The notes under the pieces: generated by a model
Seen by the model: only the letters and a program-made list of their open reading frames with translations
Told to the model about the DNA's origin: nothing
The model's database searches: none
Made by a program: the position numbers and the translations under genes
DNA from: an uncultured Atopostipes sp.
Lineage (GTDB): Bacteria > Bacillota > Bacilli > Lactobacillales > Carnobacteriaceae_A
Length of the DNA stretch: 46,471 nt
Direction of reading: 5' to 3'
Assembly (NCBI GenBank): GCA_910588235.1
Contig: CAJUOQ010000016.1
Location: forward strand, 1 to 46,471
In this document: piece by piece, positions 1 through 8,777 of the stretch
Numbering within the stretch: position 1 is the stretch's first letter
How the letters are laid out: each line of letters starts with the position of its first letter

Positions 1-110
1 TGAAATTCACTAAAACTAATTATAACAAGTGACTAACTTAAACTTGAAATTTAGGCAAATATTAATTTATAGAGATAAGATTAACTATTCAAAAAAACTT
101 CATAAGTGTA

Positions 111-119
111 TGGTATAAT
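111..119 (+). promoter_or_regulatory. Extended -10 promoter of the glycosyltransferase gene
   Basis: TG-G-TATAAT lies 39 bases before the start codon. No good -35 box is seen, which is usual for extended -10 promoters. Bases 1-110 are AT-rich and hold nothing else that I can support. Confidence 0.55.
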
Positions 120-158
120 GGGATTAGTAAAGGAACGAAATAGAAGGGTGGGGTGTAG

Positions 159-1217
159 ATGTATAGCGTATCGGTTATTATGCCTGTTTATAATAACGAG
201 AAAACATTAGAACGTGCAATTCAATCCATTTTAAAGCAAACAATTTTTGATTTAGAACTTATATTAGTTAATGATGGTTCAACGGATACATCTGCCCAAA
301 TTTGTGAAGAGTATGCGAAGAAAGAACCTTTGTTAGTTGAAGTGATTCATCAAAAACGTACAGGCTTAGGTATCGCGAGAAATAGAGGCTTATTTAAAGC
401 TTCAGGAAGCTATGTGTATTTTGCAGATCCTAAAAATACTTTTGACGAGAGAATGTTTGAAGATAATATTCAGCTTGCTGAAGAAAAAAATGCAGAATTA
501 GTCGTTTTTGGTTTTACAGAGAGAGATGTAAGAAGTTTGGAAGGAAAAAAACAACACTTGCCAAATCTTCCTCATTTATCGAGTCGAGAATCTTTTAGGG
601 ACCATTATCGTAATTTTCATCATTTTTTTCCTTATTTTTTATGTAATAAATTATATCGTCGAGATTATTTACAGAAACATCGGATGACTTTTCATAAAAT
701 ACCATTAAAAGAAGTTGCATTTTTTAATTTGTCTGTCTATAAAGAACTTAGTCGAGTGGCCTTTAATCGGACTTCTTATTGTAATCGCTCCAATTTTGAG
801 AAAAAAGAAAATCATCATTATCAAGAACATTTATATAAAGTAAATATTGAATTGGCTAAATATTTTGAAGCATTACTTCGGTATTGGAAATATGATGAGG
901 TTTTTCGAGACTTAATTGTTCAGGAATATTACCATGCGGTTTACGTCGAATTGATAAGTCTTAGTACGCAAAAGACTGGTTTATCTCCTGAACAACAAGA
1001 AGCAAGAATGAATGAAATACTGGAAAATGAGAAGGTCCAATCTTATTTAAAAGAATTAAAAGTTTCCAATGAAAAAAATCCTTATATGAAAGCTCTTTTG
1101 GCGACTTTACAAAATGGGAATGGAAAAAATGCGATTCAACTGGTTACGCACAAAACAAGTGCACAAAAAACAACGTCAAAAATAAGAAATATTATCCGAA
1201 CACTTTTCCGTTTATAA
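159..1217 (+). CDS. Family 2 (GT-A) glycosyltransferase
   Basis: Likely transfers a sugar from a nucleotide-sugar donor to an envelope glycan or anionic polymer at the inner membrane face. The first ~100 residues show the GT2 fold: VSVIMPVYNNEKTLERAIQS, then ELILVNDGSTD (donor-binding Asp) and GLGIARNRGL. The usual metal-binding DSDD is degenerate here (ADPKN at about residues 89-93). The C-terminal ~230 residues are rich in aromatic and basic residues and match no domain I can name; there is no membrane segment. An AGGGTGGGG ribosome site precedes the ATG. An LCP ligase and a UDP-glucose dehydrogenase follow, so an envelope polysaccharide role is inferred. The acceptor is unknown. Confidence 0.85.
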   Translation: MYSVSVIMPVYNNEKTLERAIQSILKQTIFDLELILVNDGSTDTSAQICEEYAKKEPLLVEVIHQKRTGLGIARNRGLFKASGSYVYFADPKNTFDERMFEDNIQLAEEKNAELVVFGFTERDVRSLEGKKQHLPNLPHLSSRESFRDHYRNFHHFFPYFLCNKLYRRDYLQKHRMTFHKIPLKEVAFFNLSVYKELSRVAFNRTSYCNRSNFEKKENHHYQEHLYKVNIELAKYFEALLRYWKYDEVFRDLIVQEYYHAVYVELISLSTQKTGLSPEQQEARMNEILENEKVQSYLKELKVSNEKNPYMKALLATLQNGNGKNAIQLVTHKTSAQKTTSKIRNIIRTLFRL

Positions 1218-1234
1218 GTCGTTAAAGCGAGGGA

Positions 1235-1275
1235 AACATCAGCTCATTTCTTTTTAATCATGAGGTGGTGTTTTC
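1235..1275 (+). terminator. Intrinsic terminator after the glycosyltransferase
   Basis: A 13-base stem (1235-1247 with 1260-1272, one mismatch and one G-U) is followed by a T-rich tail. Confidence 0.6.
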
Positions 1276-1371
1276 TATTTAAGTTTGTTACAATTTTATA
1301 TAGAATATTTTAATAAGTTATTGTATAGTAAGTCTAGTTAAAAATATCACAAATAAAAGTTGGTAGAAAAT

Positions 1372-2349
1372 ATGGAAAATAATACAAATGAAATGACAAG
1401 AAGAAGTCAAAAACACAATAAAAAAAGAAAAAAACGAGGACGAGGTTGTTTATGGTTTTTCCTCATTTTATTATTAGCGATCGTCGGTATTGTTGCGTAT
1501 GGTTATTTTGAATTAAGAGAAACAACAAGTACTATTCACTCAGATCCCGGAGAAGAAACAATGAGGCACGCGAGTCGCGAAAACCAGGACCTTGATTTAA
1601 GTGGAGAGGAGCCTTTCTCTGTTTTATTAATGGGTATTGATACGGGCGACATGGGACGCGTGGATAGAGGACGCTCAGATACGATGATGGTAATGACTGT
1701 TAATCCGAATACAGACCAAACAACATTAGTTAGTATTCCGAGAGATACTTATGCAGAAATTGTTGGTCGGGGTACACAGGATAAAATGAACCATGCTTAT
1801 GCTTTTGGTGGTCCTTCCATGGCCATTAATACAGTCCAAAACTTTTTAGATATACCGATTGATTATTATGTTTCTGTAAATATGCAAGGTATCCAACAAA
1901 TTGTAGATGCTGTAGGTGGCATTACGTTGACCGCTTCTAGTAGTTTTTCACAAAGTGGTTATTCTTTTGTAGAAGGAGAACGTACGCAAATGGATGGGGC
2001 GATGGCGCTTGCTTATTCGCGAATGCGTAAAGATGATGGCGACTATGCCAGACAAGGGCGACAGCGTGAAGTCGTTTTAGCGACTGTGAATAAAATTGCC
2101 TCTTTCAATACGATTTTAAATTATCAATCTGTTCTACAGACAATGGAAGATAATGTCATGACCAATATAGTTTTCGATGAAATGGTCAATATTTTCATGA
2201 ATTATCAAGATGCGATCAATAATATTGAAGAAGTTCAAATCAATGGCTCTGGTACGATGATGAGTGGTGTCTATTACGAAATTATCCCAGATGAAGAAAT
2301 CAACAGTATTAGTCAGCAATTACGAAGTGAACTTGAAATTAACGAGTAA
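1372..2349 (+). CDS. LytR-CpsA-Psr (LCP) family envelope polymer ligase
   Basis: LCP proteins move lipid-linked wall teichoic acid or capsular polysaccharide onto peptidoglycan on the outer membrane face. A basic N-terminus (KKRKKRGRG) precedes one membrane segment (about residues 22-44), then the extracellular LCP domain with LLMGIDTGD, a conserved Arg/Asp stretch (RGRSDTMMVMTVN), SIPRDTY and YSRMRKDDGDYARQGRQREV; these hold the Arg and Asp residues that bind the lipid pyrophosphate. Length (325 aa) is normal. The frame opens at a TTG at 1360, but neither start has a strong ribosome site, so the ATG at 1372 is preferred. The neighbours suggest that it attaches a uronic-acid-containing polymer; this is inference. 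Confidence 0.9.
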   Translation: MENNTNEMTRRSQKHNKKRKKRGRGCLWFFLILLLAIVGIVAYGYFELRETTSTIHSDPGEETMRHASRENQDLDLSGEEPFSVLLMGIDTGDMGRVDRGRSDTMMVMTVNPNTDQTTLVSIPRDTYAEIVGRGTQDKMNHAYAFGGPSMAINTVQNFLDIPIDYYVSVNMQGIQQIVDAVGGITLTASSSFSQSGYSFVEGERTQMDGAMALAYSRMRKDDGDYARQGRQREVVLATVNKIASFNTILNYQSVLQTMEDNVMTNIVFDEMVNIFMNYQDAINNIEEVQINGSGTMMSGVYYEIIPDEEINSISQQLRSELEINE

Positions 2350-2395
2350 ATCATTAAAATAGAACCGATAAAGGATAAAAAAGGGGAAGAAGATA

Positions 2396-3568
2396 ATGGA
2401 GAATATTACGGTGGTCGGCATGGGTTATGTAGGTCTAGCAAATGCTGTTTTGCTTGCACAAAATAATGATGTACGTGCTTTAGAAATTATTCAAGAAAAA
2501 GTAGACTTAATCAATGAGCGCATTTCACCGATTCAAGATTATGAAGTGGAAGAATATTTCGAAACCGAAGACTTAAGTCTACAAGCAACATCCGATAAAC
2601 AAGAAGCTTATGGTCATGAGCCAGAATATATTGTCATCGCTGCTCCAACAAATTATAATGAAGAAACGAACTACTTTGATACAAATGCTTTAGAGAGTGT
2701 CATCGAAGATGTGATCGAATATGCGCCAGAAGCAACGATGATTATAAAATCTACCGTGCCAGTCGGGTATACTAAAGCTATTCGTGAAAAATACAACACA
2801 CAAAATATTATCTTCTCTCCTGAATTCCTAAGAGAAGGTAATGCATTGTATGATAACTTATATCCTAGTCGTATTATCTTAGGCGAAGATTCTGAACGTG
2901 CGCGCAAATTTGCCGATTTATTGGTAGAAGGTGCTGAAGCAGAGGAAGTTGATGTCTTATTTATGGAATCAACGGAAGCAGAAGCCGTTAAATTATTTGC
3001 GAATACTTATTTAGCGATGCGTGTTTCTTTTTTCAATGAATTAGATACTTATGCAGAAGTTAGAGGTTTAGATACTAAATCAATTGTTGAAGGCGTCGGA
3101 CTAGATCCTCGCATTGGCGATCATTACAATAACCCTTCATTTGGATATGGGGGTTACTGTCTACCGAAAGATACAAAACAATTACTCGCCAATTATGAAG
3201 ATGTTCCCAATAATTTAATTCGAGCCATTGTTGACTCCAATAGTACTCGTAAAGACTTTATTGCCGATCAAGTGATCGCAAAAGATCCTAAAGTCGTAGG
3301 TATTTACCGTTTAGTGATGAAAGAAGGATCTGATAATTTCCGTCAATCTTCTATTCAAGGCATTATGAAACGAATTAAAGCAAAAGGGATCGAAGTGGTT
3401 GTTTTTGAACCGGTTCTTGATGAAGAGGAGTTCTATCACTCACGTGTGATTAATGACTTAGAAGAATTTAAAGCGATTAGTGATGTAATTGTCGCTAACC
3501 GCCGCAATGATGATCTAGAAGATGTTTATGATAAAGTCTATACAAGAGATTTATATCAGGAAAATTAA
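2396..3568 (+). CDS. ugd: UDP-glucose 6-dehydrogenase
   Basis: Oxidises UDP-glucose to UDP-glucuronate with two NAD+, supplying uronic acid for capsule or teichuronic-acid-type polymers. It shows the N-terminal Rossmann motif VVGMGYVGLANA, the central SPEFLREGNA and the catalytic cysteine in GYGGYCLPKDTKQL (Cys255). Length (390 aa) matches the short bacterial class. A GGGGAAG ribosome site lies before the ATG. It is 46 bases behind the LCP gene with no terminator between, so they are probably co-transcribed. A UDP-ManNAc dehydrogenase is a less likely alternative. Confidence 0.92.
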   Translation: MENITVVGMGYVGLANAVLLAQNNDVRALEIIQEKVDLINERISPIQDYEVEEYFETEDLSLQATSDKQEAYGHEPEYIVIAAPTNYNEETNYFDTNALESVIEDVIEYAPEATMIIKSTVPVGYTKAIREKYNTQNIIFSPEFLREGNALYDNLYPSRIILGEDSERARKFADLLVEGAEAEEVDVLFMESTEAEAVKLFANTYLAMRVSFFNELDTYAEVRGLDTKSIVEGVGLDPRIGDHYNNPSFGYGGYCLPKDTKQLLANYEDVPNNLIRAIVDSNSTRKDFIADQVIAKDPKVVGIYRLVMKEGSDNFRQSSIQGIMKRIKAKGIEVVVFEPVLDEEEFYHSRVINDLEEFKAISDVIVANRRNDDLEDVYDKVYTRDLYQEN

Positions 3569-3582
3569 ATCATTTTAAAATG

Positions 3583-3616
3583 AAAACCAATCTCTAAAAT
3601 AAGAGGTTGGTTTTTT
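3583..3616 (+). terminator. Intrinsic terminator after ugd
   Basis: An 11-bp stem (3585-3595 with 3602-3612, one G-U), a 6-base loop and a T6 tail. Confidence 0.85.
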
Positions 3617-3644
3617 AAATAAAAAGAAAGAACGAGGGATGTCC

Positions 3645-4691
3645 ATGCAATTACAAAAAGAAAAATTCGGAGTTTATAATCACAAAGAGATTTTTGAATA
3701 CACGATTACAAATTCAGCTGGAATGTCTTTATCAGTGATTTCATATGGGGCAATTATTACGAAAATAATGGTACCCGATAAAGAAGGCACCTTAGAGGAT
3801 GTTACGATGAATGTCTCTTCTTTAGAGGAAATAGTAGCTGAAAGACCTTTCCATGGGGCTGTCATTGGGCGTGTTTCAGGACGAATTGCAGATGCACGGT
3901 ATTTAGATCAGGGCACTGAAATTGTTTTAGATCAAAACGAAAACACGAATATATTACATGGTGGCTATACTGGAATTGACCAACATGTTTGGAAAGTGAC
4001 CACGTCAGAAAGCAAAGAGCAGGCTTCTCTTCTACTAAAAACAATCAGTCCGGATGGAGAAGGAGGCTTCCCAGGAGATTTAGCGATTACTGTGACATAT
4101 ACTTTGACGGAAAAAGGTGAAGTAAAAATTCGTTACGAAGCAACGACAAACAAACGAACCTTATTTAATCCGACGAACCATGTTTATTTTAATTTAAATG
4201 GTAATGTCAAAAAGCCGATTTATAACCACGAAATTCAAGTCAATAGCGCTCATTTTGCAGTACTTGATGAGGAGAATATACCGACTGGTGAATTGAGATC
4301 GGTAGAAAATACCGCCTTTGATTTACGCACTTTAACGAATGTAGAAGAGGTCTTAAAAAGCGATGAAAAACAAATCGTCGAGCGCAAGGGCCTTGATCAT
4401 CCTTTTGTATTAAGAAAGACAAAAGATATTCCTGATGCGGTGCTAAAGGAAAAGAATTCAGGGCGTGTCCTTAAAATGCACACAGATGCGGATGCCCTCG
4501 TTGTTTATACTCACAATAAAGAACAAATGCTGACCACGACAAACGAAGAGACTTTGCCTATCCATGGCGGGCTTACTTTAGAAACTTGTCGTCTGCCGGA
4601 TGCCGTGAACCAAGAAAATTTTGGCTCTATTTGGCTAGAACCAGGCGAAGAATTTTCTTCAGAAACAGTCTTTACATTTACTGTAGAATAA
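3645..4691 (+). CDS. galM: Aldose 1-epimerase (mutarotase)
   Basis: Interconverts alpha and beta anomers of galactose/glucose in the cytoplasm. The galactose-mutarotase fold is visible: VISYGAIITKIMVPDKEG near the N-terminus, the VIGRVSGRI region, the catalytic His in FNPTNHVYFNLNG and the catalytic Glu in LTLETCRLPDAVNQ. AGGG at 3635-3638 is only one base from the ATG at 3639 but six bases from the ATG at 3645, so 3645 is taken as the start. Length is normal. It has its own terminators on both sides, and no galactose operon is seen nearby. Confidence 0.92.
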   Translation: MQLQKEKFGVYNHKEIFEYTITNSAGMSLSVISYGAIITKIMVPDKEGTLEDVTMNVSSLEEIVAERPFHGAVIGRVSGRIADARYLDQGTEIVLDQNENTNILHGGYTGIDQHVWKVTTSESKEQASLLLKTISPDGEGGFPGDLAITVTYTLTEKGEVKIRYEATTNKRTLFNPTNHVYFNLNGNVKKPIYNHEIQVNSAHFAVLDEENIPTGELRSVENTAFDLRTLTNVEEVLKSDEKQIVERKGLDHPFVLRKTKDIPDAVLKEKNSGRVLKMHTDADALVVYTHNKEQMLTTTNEETLPIHGGLTLETCRLPDAVNQENFGSIWLEPGEEFSSETVFTFTVE

Positions 4692-4721
4692 AAAAGTTTA
4701 TTGAAATAATTAAAAATAAAA

Positions 4722-4762
4722 AAAGGAAGCAACTCCTAGGTATGAAAGGAGTTGCTTCCTTT
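4722..4762. terminator. Bidirectional terminator between galM and the convergent glutathione peroxidase gene
   Basis: A perfect 16-bp stem (4722-4737 with 4747-4762) has an A run on one side and a T run on the other, so it can serve both converging genes. Confidence 0.85.
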
Positions 4763-4774
4763 AATCGTTGTCTC

Positions 4775-5248
4775 TTATAATAAGTTTTGAATATCTTCTT
4801 CAATCTCTTTAGGATTAACCGTTGGGGCATAGCGTTCAACTACTTTTCCTTCACGGTCAACTAAAAATTTAGTGAAATTCCATTTGATGGCTTTTCCAAA
4901 AAGGCCTCTTTGTTGTTCCTTTAAATGTTTATAAAGAGGTGAAGCTTCTTGGCCGTTTACATTCACTTTATCAAAACGAGGGAAAGTTGTTCCATAATTT
5001 TGGGTACAATGTTCAGTGGTTTCTTCATTACTTTCCGGAGATTGTAAAAATTGATTACTTGGAAAATCGAGCACCACAAAACCTTCCTCTTGATATTGGT
5101 TATATAAATCTTGAAGATCTTCATACTGAGGAGCTAGGCCGCATTTTATCGCTGTGTTTACAATCAACAAAACATCTCCTTGGTATTCTGCAAGAGAAGT
5201 TGTCTTTCCTTGATTATCCTTTACAGTAATATCATAAATTGTTTCCAT
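4775..5248 (-). CDS. Glutathione peroxidase family protein (thioredoxin-dependent type likely)
   Basis: Reduces hydroperoxides. The peroxidatic Cys is in NTAIKCGLAPQY, and the active-site Trp and Asn are in KWNFTKFLVD. The middle cysteine of the family motif FPCNQF is replaced by Ser (FPSNQF), and the following loop is one residue shorter than usual. The later resolving-type Cys is kept (EHCTQNYG), which suggests a two-Cys thioredoxin-using cycle. The frame opens at 5257, but that ATG abuts the ACGG ribosome site; the ATG at 5248 (METIYDITV) is better spaced and matches relatives. Length is about 158 aa, normal for bacterial members. Confidence 0.88.
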   Translation of the reverse strand: METIYDITVKDNQGKTTSLAEYQGDVLLIVNTAIKCGLAPQYEDLQDLYNQYQEEGFVVLDFPSNQFLQSPESNEETTEHCTQNYGTTFPRFDKVNVNGQEASPLYKHLKEQQRGLFGKAIKWNFTKFLVDREGKVVERYAPTVNPKEIEEDIQNLL

Positions 5249-5295
5249 TATTCTCATCCGTTCTGTAAATGAATATTTACTATCGCTTTGAAATC

Positions 5296-5304
5296 ATTAT
5301 ATCA
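5296..5304 (-). promoter_or_regulatory. Extended -10 promoter of the glutathione peroxidase gene
   Basis: On the minus strand TGATATAAT lies about 50 bases upstream of the start; the -35 match is weak. Confidence 0.5.
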
Positions 5305-5347
5305 TCAACATCTTTAAAAAATCACTTATTGCAATTATCATTTGAAT

Positions 5348-5384
5348 AAAGAAAAACTGCGGTTTGTATCCACAGTTTTTCTTT
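5348..5384 (-). terminator. Terminator of the DUF368 gene
   Basis: A 12-bp stem (5348-5359 with 5373-5384), extended by two more pairs after a mismatch, lies directly after the minus-strand stop codon and ends in a T-rich tail on that strand. Confidence 0.75.
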
Positions 5385-5388
5385 ACTC

Positions 5389-6234
5389 TTATTTATATTT
5401 TTCTTCTAAACGTCCCATCCAAAGCCCTAAAGCAAGTCCTACAATAAATATAATAATGACTGAAAGGTAATCAAATGGCGTGAACCCAGCATATAGAGAA
5501 GTGTCGGGTGCAATAATAGCTGTAGAAGCAATGACAACTCCTAAAATAAAGTGGAAGACGGCGGCATAAGCTCGATCCATTATCATCCGCATTAATTTTG
5601 AAAAGAGTAAAACAACTACAACGGCTCCAATCCCTACTGGAATAATAATTGAAAAGTCCAACGTACGAATACCTTCCGTCAAAGGCTGGTACAAATTAAA
5701 ATAAATTAAAAAGTTTGAAGGACTTAACCCAGGAACAATTAAACCACTAGCAAAAATAGCTCCTGAAAATAACCAAGCCAAAGTGTTTTGAGGGATATGG
5801 ACATTTAAATGATTATTGGCATAAACTAAAGCAGCAAAAGTAATAATCGCTGTTACAATGGTAATGATATAATGCCTTGTTTCACGGCCTTCTTTTCCCG
5901 CTTCACGATAAAGGGAGGGAAAAGTACCTACAATAGCACCAATAAATCCCCATAAGACATGTACAGGAAAATATTGTAGACCATAATCAATCGGGGTCGC
6001 TAATACAAAAACACCAAAGATCCCCCCAAGACCCACAGGGATAAAATATTTAACATTCTCCCAAAAGTTTTTACGAATATTCGCTAGAAAAGATATGATC
6101 GGTTCATATAGACCGAAGATAGCGGCTAAAGCTCCACCACTAACGCCGGGAAGAATAGCCCCTGATCCAATAAGCATTCCTTTAAAAAAATTAAGGATTC
6201 CACTTAAAAGGTTATTATTTTTTTCTTGTTTCAA
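5389..6234 (-). CDS. popT: DUF368 membrane protein, undecaprenyl-phosphate translocase (PopT family)
   Basis: DUF368 proteins were identified as transporters that return undecaprenyl phosphate to the cytoplasmic face for reuse in wall synthesis. About eight hydrophobic segments are visible. The two halves carry related motifs, GAILPGVSGGALAAIFGLYE and GLIVPGLSPSNFLIYFNLYQ, an internal duplication typical of this family. AAGGAG on the minus strand lies 8 bases before a TTG at 6234 (MKQEKNNN), which I take as the start; the longer frame from 6279 would place the ribosome site inside the gene. It is a single-gene unit. The function is family knowledge, not tested here. Confidence 0.82.
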   Translation of the reverse strand: MKQEKNNNLLSGILNFFKGMLIGSGAILPGVSGGALAAIFGLYEPIISFLANIRKNFWENVKYFIPVGLGGIFGVFVLATPIDYGLQYFPVHVLWGFIGAIVGTFPSLYREAGKEGRETRHYIITIVTAIITFAALVYANNHLNVHIPQNTLAWLFSGAIFASGLIVPGLSPSNFLIYFNLYQPLTEGIRTLDFSIIIPVGIGAVVVVLLFSKLMRMIMDRAYAAVFHFILGVVIASTAIIAPDTSLYAGFTPFDYLSVIIIFIVGLALGLWMGRLEEKYK

Positions 6235-6350
6235 GCTCGTCACTCCTTTATAAAATACAATTTCTATTGTACCCAACATGAAAACATTAAGGAAGAAAAA
6301 TTTACAATTTTCAAAAATAGTTCAAAGATTCAAGAGATAGGATTAAAGTG

Positions 6351-6359
6351 TGGTATTAT
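6351..6359 (+). promoter_or_regulatory. Extended -10 promoter of the nicotinamidase gene
   Basis: TG-G-TATTAT lies about 27 bases before the start, with a weak -35. Confidence 0.5.
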
Positions 6360-6385
6360 ATAGAAAATAGGCGAGGAGTATGAAG

Positions 6386-6934
6386 ATGAAAAGAGCTTTG
6401 TTAAATGTTGATTATACGAATGACTTTGTCGCAGAAGATGGAGCATTGACTTGCGGAACGCCCGGGCAAAAATTGCATGATTACATTGTTGAATTGACGA
6501 AAGAATTTTATGCCAATGGAGACTACGTTGCTTTTCTAATTGATATACATTATGAAAATGATGTATTGCATCCGGAGAGTGAGTTATTCCCACCTCATAA
6601 TATTGCGGGAACTGCAGGACGTAAATTATATGGTGAATTAGAAGATTTATATCAAGAAATTAAAGACAGTCAAAATGTAGAATATTTTGACAAAACGCGT
6701 TATTCTGCTTTTACAGGGACGAACTTGGAATTGCAATTAAGAGCGCGTGAGATTGAAGAATTGCACATTGTCGGTGTTTGTACAGACATTTGTGTTCTTC
6801 ATACAGCAGTCGATGCCTATAATAAAGGCTTTAAGATTGTGGTACATGAAAAAGGGGTCGCGAGCTTTAACCAGCAAGGACACGACTGGGCCTTAGAACA
6901 TTTTGAATACACGTTAGGTGGCAAGGTCATCTAA
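6386..6934 (+). CDS. pncA: Nicotinamidase (isochorismatase fold)
   Basis: Deamidates nicotinamide to nicotinate for NAD salvage. The catalytic triad is visible: Asp9 (NVDYTNDF), Lys103 (FDKTRYSAF) and Cys136 (VGVCTDICVL). Metal ligands are Asp53, His55 and His71 (DIHYEND, PPHN). Length (182 aa) fits. AGGAG at 6374-6378 is one base from the ATG at 6380 but seven from the ATG at 6386, so the latter is the start. It stands alone between its own promoter and terminator. Confidence 0.9.
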   Translation: MKRALLNVDYTNDFVAEDGALTCGTPGQKLHDYIVELTKEFYANGDYVAFLIDIHYENDVLHPESELFPPHNIAGTAGRKLYGELEDLYQEIKDSQNVEYFDKTRYSAFTGTNLELQLRAREIEELHIVGVCTDICVLHTAVDAYNKGFKIVVHEKGVASFNQQGHDWALEHFEYTLGGKVI

Positions 6935-6972
6935 CCGAAAGCGACCTATTGTTAAAAAACGGCTAAAAAATA

Positions 6973-7006
6973 AAAAGAACAGGACGTTTTTTTGTCCTGT
7001 TCTTTT
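6973..7006. terminator. Bidirectional terminator between pncA and the pseudouridine synthase gene
   Basis: A perfect 13-bp stem (6973-6985 with 6994-7006) with an 8-base loop, flanked by A and T runs. Confidence 0.85.
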
Positions 7007-7007
7007 A

Positions 7008-7688
7008 TTAAAAATTGAATAGTGACCATGGGTATTCATGCGGTGGATTACAAGAAACGGTGACAACCTCATCTTTTGTTGGGTGTTTAACCGCTAATTC
7101 ATACGCCCATAAAGCAATTTGTTCACCGGGTTTATTGACATTTTGTCCGTATTTTTGATCTCCAAAAATAGGATAGCCTCGATGCGATAATTGTACCCGG
7201 ATTTGATGACTACGGCCAGTGTGTAACTTGATAGCGAGTAAACTTAAGTTTTCTTTTTCATTTGTTTGTAGGACTTCGTATTCAAGTGTGGATTTTTTAG
7301 CCTTCTTAGTCCCCGAATGAACCACAGAGGAAATATTTGTCTTTTTGTTTTTTAACAAGTAGTCCGTTAAAGTTTCTTTTTTCTGCTTCGGAATACCACG
7401 AACGACCGCATAATATTTTCGGTCTAAGCGGTTCAAGCGAATTTCATTGGAAATCCGCGAAGCGGCTTTAGAAGTTTTAGCAAATAAAATAACACCACCC
7501 ACGGGACGGTCAATACGATGAACCAATCCTAGAAATGCATCTCCTGGTTTATTGTATTTTTCAACCAAAAATGCTTTCGCAGCATTTAATAAATCAAGAT
7601 CTTTGGAAGCATCTTCTTGAATCGGCATATTTCTTGGCTTTTCGACCACCAATAAATGATTGTCTTCAAATAATACATTTAAATCCAT
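7008..7688 (-). CDS. RluA-family pseudouridine synthase without an S4 domain
   Basis: Isomerises uridine to pseudouridine in rRNA or tRNA. The catalytic motif HRIDRPVGG (Asp60) and the downstream LHTGRSHQIRVQLSHRGYPI block are present. The protein begins directly with the catalytic domain (VLFEDNHLLVVEKP), so it lacks the N-terminal S4 RNA-binding domain of RluD-type enzymes; 226 aa fits the short class. AAAGGG precedes the ATG. It lies 27 bases after the DUF72 gene on the same strand and is probably co-transcribed with it. The target uridine cannot be told from sequence. Confidence 0.88.
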   Translation of the reverse strand: MDLNVLFEDNHLLVVEKPRNMPIQEDASKDLDLLNAAKAFLVEKYNKPGDAFLGLVHRIDRPVGGVILFAKTSKAASRISNEIRLNRLDRKYYAVVRGIPKQKKETLTDYLLKNKKTNISSVVHSGTKKAKKSTLEYEVLQTNEKENLSLLAIKLHTGRSHQIRVQLSHRGYPIFGDQKYGQNVNKPGEQIALWAYELAVKHPTKDEVVTVSCNPPHEYPWSLFNF

Positions 7689-7715
7689 GTTTAAATTCCC
7701 TTTCGTCTAAATTAT

Positions 7716-8555
7716 TTAAAATAAATCCAGTTGCTGAGGATTTAATCCGTTAAAATCAATGCCTAGTAAATCTTGCAGCTCTTTAGCGTTTTTAGCCGCG
7801 TGACCGCCAGAGTTGTTATTAAAAATAACGGCGACTTCTTCAGAATGTTTTTCTAAATCTAAGATGTGTTGCTTAATCTCAGTAAGTTCTTCTAGACTAT
7901 AATCGTATAAGGTACGATTTGCGCGCCATGCAGGGTCATCACTGGCATTTAGCCAACCCGAGTAATTTCTACCATGTAGGCGATATAAAGTTAATTTTTG
8001 ATTGGTCGCTTCAAAAACACTAGGCACACTATTGGCTGGTGTTTGTGGTTGGTCCACAATCGTATGGATGAAAAAATTCTTTTTGAGCAGCGCTAATGTG
8101 TTGGCACGGTTTTCCTCACTGTACCAACTTGGATGACGGAATTCAACAGCGACAGGCAAAGTCCCCATCAATTCACTGACTGTTTCTAAATATTGCACGT
8201 TCTTTTCTGAACAATGAAAGAAGGGCGGAAATTGAAATAAAAAAGCTTTAATACGCTTTTGGCTAACCATCGGGTAAAAACGTGTTTTATACGTATCGAA
8301 CAACTCTTCTATGCTATTATAATAATCTTCCCACGGTCGATGGAGTGTCATGGCTCCAAATGCTTTTGGAATAAACTGAAAAGCATCGGGTGTTTTATCC
8401 ATCCAAGATTGAATACTCTTTCCCGAGGGGATGCCGTAAAAACTGGTATCGATCTCAACAAAAGGAAAATGGCTTGCGTAATCTTCTAATTTTTTCTTTT
8501 TATCCGTAGCAATCAAATCATGATCGCTCCAACCGGTCAATCCAATTGTTATCAT
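7716..8555 (-). CDS. DUF72 (YecE-like) TIM-barrel protein
   Basis: A DUF72 family member whose biochemical role is not established. It shows the family features ITIGLTGWSDHDLI at the N-terminus, FVEIDTSFYGIP, FQFIPKAF, FLFQFPPFF, VAVEFRHPSWY, TLYRLHGRN and the C-terminal VIFNNNSGGHAAKNA. The frame begins at a GTG (8564) that overlaps the AGTAGGTG ribosome site; the ATG at 8555 is correctly spaced. Length (280 aa) is typical. Confidence 0.87.
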   Translation of the reverse strand: MITIGLTGWSDHDLIATDKKKKLEDYASHFPFVEIDTSFYGIPSGKSIQSWMDKTPDAFQFIPKAFGAMTLHRPWEDYYNSIEELFDTYKTRFYPMVSQKRIKAFLFQFPPFFHCSEKNVQYLETVSELMGTLPVAVEFRHPSWYSEENRANTLALLKKNFFIHTIVDQPQTPANSVPSVFEATNQKLTLYRLHGRNYSGWLNASDDPAWRANRTLYDYSLEELTEIKQHILDLEKHSEEVAVIFNNNSGGHAAKNAKELQDLLGIDFNGLNPQQLDLF

Positions 8556-8573
8556 TTTATTCACCTACTTAAA

Positions 8574-8602
8574 TTTATAGTTTGATCCCTACTTTATCAC
8601 AA
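8574..8602 (-). promoter_or_regulatory. Sigma-A promoter of the DUF72-pseudouridine synthase unit
   Basis: On the minus strand TTGTGA (8597-8602) and TATAAA (8574-8579) are separated by exactly 17 bases. Confidence 0.6.
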
Positions 8603-8730
8603 ATAGGGTTAAGTAGGAATCAGGAAACCTATTGAAAAATCTTAAGTATCAAAAAAAGAGCAAAAGAAGTAGGGCTTAAGAAGGATTTGTATTTAAGCTT
8701 GATTTGTTTGTTTTCTTGAAGGGCGAAATG

Positions 8731-8739
8731 TGTTAAAAT
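8731..8739 (+). promoter_or_regulatory. Extended -10 promoter of the small membrane protein gene
   Basis: TG-T-TAAAAT lies 38 bases before the ATG. Confidence 0.5.
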
Positions 8740-8777
8740 AGAGTAAGTGACTAGAGAACAATAAAGGAAGTGAAGAG

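Noticed and set aside
4939..5229. 96-codon plus-strand frame over the glutathione peroxidase gene
   Set aside because: Antisense to a gene with clear catalytic motifs; no start signal.
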